From assembly GCA_965153355.1 (NCBI GenBank), contig OZ231127.1, positions 52,266,001 through 52,330,000 of the forward strand: 64,000 nucleotides of DNA. Direction: 5' to 3'. Below the pieces are notes generated by a model. That model saw nothing but the letters and a program-made list of their open reading frames with translations, did no database searches and was not told the DNA's origin. The translations under genes were made by a program, and so were the position numbers. Within the stretch, counting starts at the first letter, position 1. Each line of letters begins with the position of its first letter. The stretch is from Flaccisagitta enflata. Its lineage: Eukaryota; Chaetognatha; Sagittoidea; Aphragmophora. Positions 47,849 through 58,685 of the stretch are shown here, in pieces.

Positions 47849-48105
47849 TTCTAATCTACTTAAGTCGTGGTGCAGAACAGCGTCAAATTTGACAAATCGT
47901 TCTGTCCTGTGATGGAATACGCTGCTATGCAGCGGAAATATAACAAAAACTAAAGTCTTATGCATGCTTAATACTCCCTAAATTAATTAAAAAACGGTTA
48001 ACTGACCAATGGTATTGATCTCGCATCGGTAAAGTCGCAGCATACTTAGTGAAACAACAGAATTCTTTGAAAATAATTGCACGGAAAACATGAGATGTTG
48101 CCACA
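47819..48105. other. CTTT tract and unassigned spacer
   Basis: CTTT units to about 47847, then unassigned sequence. Confidence 0.5.
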
Positions 48106-48243
48106 TGAAAAACCGAATCTGTCTCTGAATGCAAAAAATTTTGCATTTCTGATAACATGGCCTGTTTCTTAAAAGTGTTTAGACTGATGCCATGTTTTTC
48201 AAAATGCAAAATTTTGAATTCAGAGACAGATTCGGTTTTTCAA
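48106..48243. repeat. Foldback (palindromic) sequence, arms of about 55 bp
   Basis: TGAAAAACCGAATCTGTCTC..GCAAAAAATTTTGC..ACATGG (48106-48160) is mirrored by GCCATGTTTTTCAAAATGCA..GAGACAGATTCGGTTTTTC (48188-48241). The loop is about 28 bp. The mirrored HSETDSVFHV and NSETDSVFQV frames on opposite strands are products of the palindrome. Confidence 0.9.
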
Positions 48244-48498
48244 GTGAGACATGTCAATGCACAAGAACCAATCTTTATTAAAAATCCATCAATTTCACAT
48301 CCTTTTTTCTCACATTTCCTAAGCATATGGTACAGAAAAACGTTTTCCTATGCAAAAAATTGATGATTACCAACGACAAATCCTTTATCTCAATAAAAGA
48401 TCTTTGAATATATAAAATAAGAAATATCGTATAAATCGTTTTGACTTGTCAAATTTTGTATTTGTTTGCACTGTGACTTAATCAGTATCCAAACTAAC

Positions 48499-48618
48499 GG
48501 GGTTTTCGCATTGCGCTCACTATCTGGATATTATCTAGATATTCCTTACATGAAATGACATGTGACAGTCAGTTGCTTATGTAATATATCTCGATAATTT
48601 TCCTAATACGAAAACCCC
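48499..48618. mobile_element. Small inverted-repeat element, GGGGTTTTCGCATTG ends, copy 1
   Basis: GGGGTTTTCGCATTGCGCTC at left and AATACGAAAACCCC at right. Its interior TATCTGGATATTATCTAGAT also resembles that of 51646-51733. No coding capacity. Confidence 0.75.
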
Positions 48619-48972
48619 TTTTGAGTTCTTCTCTAATTCTAAGTCTAGATGACATCTACTTCACGTGGATTCGTGAACTGAAAAGGTTTGAAGCAGCCGG
48701 GTTGATGATGATGAAACCCTTCTTTCTTAAGTTTATCCATTTCAATCTGCATGCATCTGCACGCGCATTCCAACTTTTAGGCACATCTATAGACTCCTGT
48801 AGTATATACTAGATGGTCACCCATAGATGAGTTCTGATGCATATTTGTTTTGCAAATTTAATAAGTCTATACTACGATATGCAAATCAGCATTTGCGCCG
48901 AAACTTCGGTACGAGAACGCGTACATGAGCCGGCTAATGGACGGACACATGTAAAAAATTCCGGTTACTAAA
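48619..48972. other. Spacer, no gene recognised
   Basis: Contains AAGTCTAGATGACATCTACT near 48640, similar to the ends of the 45918 MITE (AGACGACATCTACTG), so a solo terminal fragment is possible. Confidence 0.45.
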
Positions 48973-49428
48973 GAAACAAGGTCAACAAACCTTAGTCGCG
49001 TGGTAATAAGGGTAATAAAGGTAATTAAGGTAATTAAGGTAATAAAGATAATGAAGATAACCTATGAAGTACCTATATCTTCCTATAATTACCCATAGTT
49101 ACCTACAACTACCTGTAAATACCTGTAAATACCTATAATTACCTGCAATTACATTAAATTGATAGTTGTCTTTAATCACCTGTTTTTTCCTATATTTCCT
49201 ATAATTACCTCAATTTATAGTCCCAGACAACTTTTTTGACTTATATGATACAAATTACTAAAATACCTATATTTACCTGCAATTACCTAAAATTACCTAT
49301 AATTACCTTTTAAATGACTATAAAGCCTATGTTTCAGAAATGTGACGGACCGACCGACAGACCGACAGACCGACAGACCGACAGACCGACCGACAGAGCG
49401 GCTCCTAAAGTCGCGTTCACGCGACTAA
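48973..49428 (-). mobile_element. Family A element with ACCTATAATT-array middle
   Basis: On minus: head TTAGTCGCGTGAACGCGACT, GTCGGTCTGTCGGTCTGTCG array, and about 290 bp of 10-11 bp units (AGGTAATTAT, AGGTAATTGC). The end, ACCACGCGACTAAGGTTTGT then TGACCTTG, is diverged. Confidence 0.83.
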
Positions 49429-49492
49429 CAACGACTGAGGTAAATAAAATCAGCGGTTACTGAAATGAAATTAAAACGAGATGGAAAAGACA

Positions 49493-50060
49493 ACTAGTCA
49501 TCCAAGGATCGCACATGGTCAGCGGTACCCGATGCCCTGCTTGGGGTGATCAAGTGAAGTAGTGGAGTGAGAGCAGGGCAGCGGCCCCAAAGGGCCGATG
49601 TCCAGTAGGACACAGGGGGGAATTTCCAGACGTCCCGAAGGGGAATATAGCAGGCCTAAGAGGTAATTGAGGCGGGGTTTGAGGTCAGGGGGAAGATTTA
49701 TGCCTGAAGATTAGATTTGAGGTCTGGGGGCAGGCCTTAGGCCTTGGGGGCAGATTTGAGGCCTGGAGGGCTGATTTGGGGCCTGGAATGCTGATTTGAG
49801 GTCTTGAGAGCGGATTTGAGGCCTGGAGAGCTGATTTGATACCTTGAGAGCTGATCTGAGGCCTAGAGAGCTGATTTGAGGCCCGGAGAGCTGATTTGAG
49901 GGCGTAGAGGGCCTAAATCAGGCCTGAGAGTGAGGATATGAGGCCTCGATGGCCAACCGGGGGGGGAGGGGACGGACGGAAGAACGGACGGACGGACGGA
50001 TGTCTGGAAATTCCCCCCTGTGTCCTACAGGACATCGGCCCTTTGGGGCCGCTGCCCAAA
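49493..50060 (+). mobile_element. Family B element (ATGTCC..TTTCCAGACG subtype), both ends present
   Basis: Extended end CTAGTCATCCAAGGATCGCA, GTCAGCGGTACCCGATGCCC and a TGCTTGGGG..GAGCAGGGCA hairpin. GGCCGATGTCCAGTAGGACA, then units of about 20-21 bp (GAGGCCTGGAGAGCTGATTT). GGACGGACGGACGGATGTCT, AATTCCCCCCTGTGTCCTAC and GGCCGCTGCCCAAAAA close it. It gives the full form of the half-element at 20855. Confidence 0.9.
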
Positions 50061-50726
50061 AAGCAACAAAAAGTGCAACAAATTCTACAGAATGCTACGG
50101 ACTAAACAAACAAAAGTCCTTTCATCCCAGCGATTGTCGCCCTTTCTTACCGATTTCTCCAACTCTCGATCTCGTGTCTTCGTCGGCCTCACCAACGGTC
50201 ATAAAAAGAGGAAATCAGTCGGAAGGTCAGAATATAATGGGTCATAATGGGTCAACGGGTCAAAATGGGGTCACGGTCGATCAAAGTTCCGCCGTGTGAT
50301 CAAATAAAAGCCAAGTCGGTGTCCCAATGACAAATCATCGACAGCAGCAGATGGCCATTTTGGAAAGAGAGATGCTCGTTTGAAGTAATCGCGGAGATCA
50401 CAGATTGAAGATCTGAGATTGGAGGGGGAGAATCAAAGAAGAGTCCGTCTGTCGATTTTTTTGCCCACGTGGGATCGCGAAAGGATACGATTGTGATTGA
50501 ATCCGGGCGCGATTAGAGAACGGGAAAAGTGGAATGCGACTATTGCGTGATGGTGAGCGTGACATTTTGAATGATGGAGCGTGATTCTTGAAAGCCAGGC
50601 CATGGGCGCCCGGTCGAACGAACATGAACAAACCGATACTTTTGTAAAACCTTGAATTGTATCAATTGTTTTAAGGGGAAGAAAAAACTAGGATGAGGAA
50701 TATTGGCTACAGAAAACAACGAGTGA
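50061..50726. other. Spacer, no gene recognised
   Basis: GGGTCATAATGGGTCAACGG-type short duplications near 50240; otherwise unassigned. Confidence 0.4.
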
Positions 50727-50816
50727 AAGAAAAGAAAAGAAAAGAAGAGAAAAGAAAAGAAAAGAAAAGAAAAGAAAAGAAAGAAAAAAAGAGAGAAAGA
50801 AAGAAAGAGAGAAGGA

Positions 50817-50864
<48 letters not shown>

Positions 50865-50865
50865 G

Positions 50866-50940
<75 letters not shown>

Positions 50941-50973
50941 GAGAAAGAAAGAAAGAAAGAGAGAAAGAAAGAG
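50727..50973. repeat. (GAAAA)n then (GAAA)n array
   Basis: AAAAG pentanucleotides to about 50790, then GAAA units to 50973 with scattered GAGA interruptions. Confidence 0.97.
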
Positions 50974-51645
50974 AACAACGCGGGCATCATTTTGATCTAG
51001 TTCAGGATTCATAAGATAAGAATTTCCGTGAAAATTTGAAGTGATCAACATCCTGCCAAATCTTAAAGAAATGAAAATATTTTCCTTGAAGCTTCGTACA
51101 AGAATCAATCAATCTTCGCCCCGATGCGCTTCTCTATCATGGCTCATCTGGCTGTGTCTGCACATGTTTGCCTTGCTAAGGAATAAAAAATAGAATATAA
51201 ATGAATTATCATCATTGTTTGCCCGTTGATCTGTACCGATTTATTTTACTTGAGAGTCGAGATAGGACCATTTCTTTCATTGGGCAATCTGATAATCTGT
51301 TGCTAAGCCTGTCCGTTGGCCTGTCTTTCTTTCAATCGGTCTATCTATCTTTGTTGTTCATGTTTTCAACTGTACCCTTGTTTACAATTGTGTCAGTTCT
51401 TCCGTTTATCAATGAGACAGCCGTGGGTGCACCTTCTTACCAACCCGGCCTTGTTTTTTTTTTTATCTAACCTTGATTTGCCAATGTCTTACCACTCAGA
51501 AGCCGAGGAAGATCAAAAGAAAACAAAAACGGCGTCGGTCGGTTTTTTTTTCATCGACGTGGTCGTTGTCCTGAGGTTGTTTTTATCTTTTCGTCTTTCC
51601 TTGTTTTGATTTGTACACAGGAAAAGATTTTATTTGTATTGTAAA
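50974..51645. other. Spacer with a possible eroded family A copy
   Basis: AAGCCTGTCCGTTGGCCTGTC near 51305 and CCAACCCGGCCTTGTTTT near 51440 resemble the GTCC tract and end of family A at plausible spacing. The head hairpin is missing. Confidence 0.4.
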
Positions 51646-51733
51646 GGGGTTTTCGCATTGGGAAAGTTATCGTCATATTACATAGGGAATATCTAGATGT
51701 TATCTAGATAATGAGCCCAATGCGAAAACCCCC
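51646..51733. mobile_element. Small inverted-repeat element, GGGGTTTTCGCATTG ends, copy 2
   Basis: GGGGTTTTCGCATTGGG is mirrored by CCCAATGCGAAAACCCC over 17 perfect positions. It spans 88 bp in total, with interior ATATCTAGATGTTATCTAGA. Confidence 0.85.
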
Positions 51734-52997
51734 TATATATATATTCATTTTATCGAGTTTGATCGATATTGACCATGAACGCACAAATCAACAGACCCAA
51801 TCGCAAAAAGTCCATTTAGCTGCACCTCGCTATCCTCAGTAATCCATTTCTGGATTAGGACCGGAGCCACTCTGATTTTTTGAGCTTCCTAGAAAACTCA
51901 ACATAGCCGTCAGTGTCCTAACAGTGCGTGGTAACAAAATGAACACATTCAATGTTCAGTTGTTGAATTCCACTTCTTCTTATCTTTTCCTTCCTTCAAT
52001 CTTAACCACGATTATGATTTGTATATTCATAATTCGCCTTTTCTCACACATTTTTTTCTCGTGTTCTACTTTTCAGGCTGATGTTTTTGTAGTTATCTCG
52101 TCGAATGTAAACAAAACGGAATTCCTCCTCTTTGTTATCAAAAACATCATCATCATCTTCGTTATCGTCGTCATCGTTTTCCCGGTCGTCGTCGCCTTCG
52201 TCATCGTCGGCGTCGTCGTCGTCATCATGGTTCGGCGGCGACGGTGAGATTACGTCAACAAATTGACGGCTGTCGTTTGAACATTACGTCAATATCGACC
52301 TAAAACTGACGTCACCGGCCAAGTGGAAGCACTCCCCAAACGTAAATAAAATCTTGAATATGAATATTCGGATCTTAACTGATCATTCTTTCCGGCAAGT
52401 GCACGTGGTGATCTTTGCTAATTTGATGTTATAAAAAGTAAAATACATCCATTCCAATTTATAACTAAATATACTCATAGAGCCGAAAAAAACCGCAAAC
52501 AACACGACGTCTTAACTCCCTGAAAAAAAAATTGCCCACTATCGACCGGATCATTTTGGATAAAACCAACGTTATCGGACTCGCAAAGAAAAACGGTATG
52601 TTTTGAAGTAAAATGACTCATTCTATCTTCTTATGCGTCAAAATGTTTGGTTATTGTTTTTTACTTGAAAAGCTCTCCTACTTGAAAATTGCACTGTTAC
52701 TATGGAAGTGCACTCTATCCAGTTCAGACACGCCTAAAACTAAAGTCTAGCGATTTCAATCGTGGTGTTAACAAACATATGGGATGTTTTTTCTAAGACG
52801 ATATCATGTTTTTTTTTTAACAACAACGCACTTCACCATACACATAAAGTCATAGTGCCCTGCTCTTGTTATTCTTTTGATGGTACCAATACTGATCTTG
52901 GAGAAACGAGATTTTATTGAAATTGAGAATGTGAAGCAAACATGAGTCGTAGAGAAAATGGCATAACGTGAAATTGAAATCCATTTCATTCCACCAC

Positions 52998-52999
<2 letters not shown>
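51734..52999. other. Low-repeat spacer with a TCATCG-rich patch
   Basis: CATCATCATC..TCGTCGTCATCG triplets at 52145-52230. No homology-supported frame; the rest is unassigned. Confidence 0.45.
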
Positions 53000-53096
<97 letters not shown>

Positions 53097-53161
53097 GAGA
53101 CAGAGAGAGAGACAGAGAGAGAGACAGAGAGAGAGACAGAGAGAGAGACAGAGAGAGAGAC

Positions 53162-53192
<31 letters not shown>

Positions 53193-53282
53193 CAGAGACA
53201 GATACAGAGACAGAGACAGATACAGAGACAGAGACAGAGAGACAGAGAGACAGAGAGACAGAGAGACAGAGAGACAGAGAAA
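53000..53282. repeat. (GA)n-(GAGAGACA)n-(GACAGA)n compound array
   Basis: About 90 bp of pure GA, six or more 12-bp GAGAGAGACAGA units, then GATA and GACA variants. Confidence 0.97.
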
Positions 53283-53662
53283 GAAAGTTATAGCGGTAGA
53301 TGAACTGACAGATTTCGTCAATGAAGGAAGGAATGAAGGATAAGGAGAAGATGGGGAAAAGGGAGGAAAGGAGGGTAAAAGGGAGGTCGGTTCCGAGAAA
53401 TGATAGAGAGGGGAAAAAACAAAAAGGATTAAGGAAAGAAAGGCAGAAATTTTAAACTGAAATTGAATGAAATAACTTTACAAAGACGGAGAGCTAGACC
53501 CGATACAGACAAATTGTCAGACAAGAATGCAGACTGCTAAGTGTTGTGGTCTGTCTCGTCGTCTGTCGCCTCGATTGTTATTCCACTCGTTGGTGGTGGA
53601 GTGACTCCCATCGTAAACCAAGGCGGACCCTCAATGCCAAATGACAAATGAATAAAAGAAAA

Positions 53663-54560
<898 letters not shown>

Positions 54561-54910
54561 CGTATTAAACCGACAAAAATCGTTTCAAAAATGCCAAAAA
54601 GTGGATTATTGTAACAAAAATTATGAATTTTTGTCACAAAATTGCTTAAAAAAGCCGTTTTGAAACGGGCGTTCTTATGCAGTTTTAAAACGATCTTATA
54701 TTGTCGTTTCAAAACCACAAGTATGCGCAACTTGTGAAACGAATTTTGAGGCATAGTTGTCGTTTCAAAACTTTGCAATTCCAAGGTTTTAAAACCATGA
54801 GATTTTTGCGTTTCAAAACGCTTGAAAACAGCGCTAAAGTTACAGCGAGCAAGGGAAAAAATCTTTTTATCTTTGTAATCTTATCACCTTTTTTACCGTT
54901 TTGAAAACGC
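54561..54910. repeat. Cluster 1 of GTTTTGAAAC/GTTTCAAAAC decamers
   Basis: About eight occurrences of the decamer or near variants in both orientations, for example CGTTTTGAAACG (54652), TCGTTTCAAAACC (54703), TCGTTTCAAAACT (54758) and GCGTTTCAAAACGC (54809). The strand mixture creates many short inverted repeats. No coding frame. Confidence 0.75.
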
Positions 54911-54939
54911 AAAAAATTGAAGTATCGAAACTAACGGTA

Positions 54940-55677
54940 GCAAAAAAAATACGGAACAAATTGTTTTGATGATTTTTGCTAAAGTGATGACTCTAACCAT
55001 AGAAAATCCATGACCGTTTGAAAGCTCTGCAAAAGATCTTTCATATTGTTGCTGGTCGTTCTAGCTTTATCCGTTTAGAAATGGCGCAAGAATGAATGAA
55101 AACATTGCCATATTCTATTTGCGGTCAGATTGAATAAAAAAGTTTTGAAACAAGGCCGGATACACGGCCAATACCAGTTGCGGACGGGTGGGCAGGAGCG
55201 GAAATGCGCATTTTCACACTTTCCAACTCGATCACTATGACGGACGGACCGACGGCTGGACGGACGGACGGACGGACAAAGCCTGTTATAGAGTTGCGTG
55301 TCCGCAACTAGAAATAGTGATTCACTTTAACAAGCTCTAACTTTTAAACGGTTTGAGATACAGATCTGGGATTGGTCTAGAATGATAGAAAATTAAAAAA
55401 TCTATAAATTACACTAAGAAACAAGTTCAAATTATTATTTTTCTATCTTTTTTTATAGAATAACAAAGAGGAACAACTTCTACGACTTCAACATTTACAT
55501 TCATGACCACCTCTTCTTTATTGCTGTCTCATTACTTAACGAATAAAGACAGAACAGCCAGCATGGTCTCATTTTGAAGATCTTTCGCAGAGCTTTCAAA
55601 CGATCATGGATTTTGCTATGTTTTTCTCATTGGATGCTTTTGAATCTTTAAAAAACATTTTGTTCCGTTTTTTTCCC
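54940..55677. mobile_element. Probable TA-flanked foldback/MITE interrupted by a family A element
   Basis: Left TAGCAAAAAAAATACGGAAC with AAATTGT, and right (minus) TAGGGAAAAAAACGGAACAA with AATGT. Inward blocks also match in inverse orientation: AAATCCATGA.CGTTTGAAAG, CTCTGC.AAAGATCTT. The motif GATCTGGGATTGGTCTAGAA (near 55363) links it to the 17583 and 27151 elements. Family A occupies 55146-55311; without it the element is about 570 bp. Confidence 0.68.
55146..55311 (-). mobile_element. Family A element with GAAA on both sides, inserted in a MITE
   Basis: On minus: head CTAGTTGCGGACACGCAACT, ATAACAGGCTTTGTCCGTCC array, GTCATAGTGATCGAGTTGG, a GCTCCTGCCCACCCGTCCGC segment, and GTATTGGCCGTGTATCCGGC ending CTTG. 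GAAA precedes CAAGG and follows CAACTA, a clean candidate 4-bp target duplication. The paired stem changes (GTTGCG..CGCAAC) keep the hairpin. Confidence 0.9.
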
Positions 55678-55680
55678 TAA

Positions 55681-55787
55681 CTTTACCCAAAGTGAAATAA
55701 ATGGAAGAGGGCCCCGTTAGCCCTCACTGACTGGCTAATACGCGCGCCACTCTTGGTTTTCCATGAAACTGAATCTGAGAGACATCC
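55681..55787 (+). repeat. Dispersed repeat C, copy 2
   Basis: CTTTACCCAAAGTGAAATAA, TGGAAGAGGGCCCCGTTAGC, CCTCACTGACTGG and TTTTCCATGAAACTGAAT match 36604-36690. It lies directly before a B element fragment. Confidence 0.8.
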
Positions 55788-55918
55788 TTTTGGCCAGCGG
55801 CCCCAAAGGGGTTGATGACCTATGCTTCCATACATATGGGGAATTTTCTCCTCCTCCTTCTTCTTCTCCTTCGTATCCCCCTTCCCAGCCTTGAGGCTTT
55901 TATCCCAGCCTCGTCCTA
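55788..55918 (+). mobile_element. Family B left-end fragment (CTATG subtype)
   Basis: TTTTGGCCAGCGGCCCCAAA, GATGACCTATGCTTCCATAC, CTCCTCCTTC and two 20-bp units, then truncation. Confidence 0.82.
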
Positions 55919-55984
55919 TTGTTGTTGAATTGTGACTCCATGTCACTTGTATTTTATGTAAATTTGCTAATTTGTAATGTTTTA

Positions 55985-56410
55985 CTACTTTGCAGGACGT
56001 TACAAAAAGCTTATTTTTTACAGTTTTGAAACTGCAAAAAATTGAAGTTTTGAAACTGCAAAAAAACGAATTTATGGAACGTTTTTACAAGCAACTTTTT
56101 TACAGGTTCAAAACTGCAAAAAAATTGCTTATGGGAACGGCGATTTCATATTTCATAATTTTACTGGCACTGCCACTGTTTGAAAAAGCTCATTTCTTCA
56201 GTTTAAAAAAAAAAAAAACTGGCTAGAAGTGAAAAAGAAATGTTATTTTAGTCATGTTTTCAAAACCCCTTTTTATGCAGTTTTGATACTCCTAAAAAAC
56301 GCGGTTTCAAAACGGCAACTATGCCTGCGTTTTGAAACTCCAGATTACAACCACAAAAGGACGTTGTTGTATGCATAAATGGTTTTTAGGACGTTTTGAA
56401 ACTCCTGCAT
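55985..56410. repeat. Cluster 2 of GTTTTGAAAC/GTTTCAAAAC decamers
   Basis: CAGTTTTGAAACTGC (56021), AAGTTTTGAAACTGC (56045), CGGTTTCAAAACGGC (56303), GCGTTTTGAAACTCC (56331) and ACGTTTTGAAACTCC (56392). Cluster 1 and cluster 2 flank the block of insertions at 54940-55918 and may have been contiguous. Confidence 0.75.
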
Positions 56411-57084
<674 letters not shown>

Positions 57085-57169
57085 ATACAAACACACACAA
57101 AGAAATAAAAATCCTTTCTCCTTTGTACTTTCCATGGTTTAATCGCCTCGTTATCTGCTTTATACTCTC

Positions 57170-57415
57170 TCCTCGCGCACGCACTCGTTGCGTGTACACG
57201 ACTTCCGACCGCACACGCGCACACACGCACACGCACACGCACGCACCCTCACATGTTCCGACCAGTGCATTCTCCCTCGCATTTTTGTCGCCTTCTGCAA
57301 TGCGCGTGCAAAAGCATGCATAGAAGCGTCGTTGACGAGCGTGTGCAAACCGCGCGCGCACGCGATGTGCGTTTGCGCGCACTTTCGCGCCCATAAAACG
57401 TGCGACCTGCGTGAT
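57170..57415. other. CpG-dense segment with CGCACACGCAC units
   Basis: About 245 bp with strikingly frequent CG dinucleotides and alternating purine-pyrimidine runs (GCGCGCGCACGCGATG). It could be CpG-island-like or Z-DNA-prone. Overlapping frames in several phases lack homology. Confidence 0.6.
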
Positions 57416-57604
57416 TTTTCACGGGCAGAATCCTTAGAACTGGGAAGATTTGATAGCAGAAAGGGAGACATTTATGGCGATATAACAATTTGAATGAAAA
57501 AAAAAAAAAGATGGAGGAGGAAGAGCAATGGAGAGATAAGGAGCAGGACAAGGCGAGGAGGAAGAAGAAGAACAAGTGGAGAAGAAAAAGAAGGAAAAGA
57601 ATGA

Positions 57605-57611
57605 GTAAAAG

Positions 57612-57690
<79 letters not shown>

Positions 57691-57815
57691 AGAAAAAGAA
57701 AGAAAGAAAGAAAGAAGAAGAAGAAGAAGAAGAAGAAGAAGAAGAAGAAGAAGAAGAAGAAGAAGAAGAAGAAGAAGAAGAAGAAGATGAAGAAGAAGAA
57801 GAAGACGAAGAAGAC

Positions 57816-57847
<32 letters not shown>

Positions 57848-57912
57848 AGAAGAAGAAGAAGAAGAAGAAGAAGAAGAAGAAGAAGAAGAAGAAGAAGAAG
57901 AAGAAGATGATT
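57605..57912. repeat. (GAAA)n and (GAA)n purine array
   Basis: GAAA units to about 57715, then GAA triplets with GAT and GAC variants. Poly-Phe, poly-Ser and poly-Lys frames are artefacts. Confidence 0.97.
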
Positions 57913-58171
57913 CTTCTACTCGAGAAGATGATAATGGTGCATCTGGGCAAAATATACGGGAATGGAAAAAAAAAGAGATTAAAAAGAGGTGAGGCATTCA
58001 GATGAAGCTTTATGGTGCAGGAAAATGTGCTGAAGAAGGAAAATGTGAATGCGATAGTAAAGAATAAAAAAAACTTGTTTGGTATAAGAGATCTGCGAAG
58101 GGTGTCCTGAACCTTTTTCAAAAGCATCTCGTTCGTCGTAGATCTTGTTCTTAGAAATAGTACAATTTCCG
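57913..58171. other. Spacer, nothing recognised
   Basis: No supported frame or family. Confidence 0.35.
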
Positions 58172-58406
58172 GGGCGCATTTTACATAAAGTGAACCTCAT
58201 TTAAGGATTCTTCAAACGTGTAGACACTTCTAAAAAAGTCATGCTTCCAAACGTGTAAAGCCTGAGATTGAGACTCATATTTAATCTTCAAAATGGGTTG
58301 GGTTTTATAGGTTTATAGATGGACTTGTTTAGGAGCAAGACTCTACCAAAAGTGTGTATACATTTTAGGACGCCTTCAATGAGGTTCACTTTTGTGGAAT
58401 GCGCCC
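58172..58406. mobile_element. 235-bp inverted-repeat element, GGGCGCATT ends
   Basis: Left GGGCGCATTTTACATAAAGT and GAACCTCATT are mirrored at right by AATGAGGTTCACTTTTGTGG and AATGCGCCC (about 26 of 30). Direct repeats ACGTGTAGACACTTCTA and ACGTGTAAAGCC lie inside. No TA flank is apparent, so this differs from the other MITEs. No coding sequence. Confidence 0.8.
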
Positions 58407-58607
58407 TAAGTCAGTATCTGCCAACTACTGCTCAGAGCGCTTCTCTAACTCTGCCTTAACTGAACTTTTCCTCTGCAACAGATCTCGATTTATTTTGATT
58501 TTCTTGTGTCGGTTTCTCTCCACCACCAGAATGAAACCCGTTGAAAGAGGGAAAAGACGTGAACCATTAAGCTATCTTCGTTGTAAATCTTGTCCAACAA
58601 CAGTCAT

Positions 58608-58610
<3 letters not shown>

Positions 58611-58669
<59 letters not shown>
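58611..58669. repeat. (GA)n microsatellite
   Basis: Pure GA array of about 29 units, 14 bp before a B element. Confidence 0.97.
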
Positions 58670-58673
<4 letters not shown>

Positions 58674-58685
58674 TGAATGAGAGTA

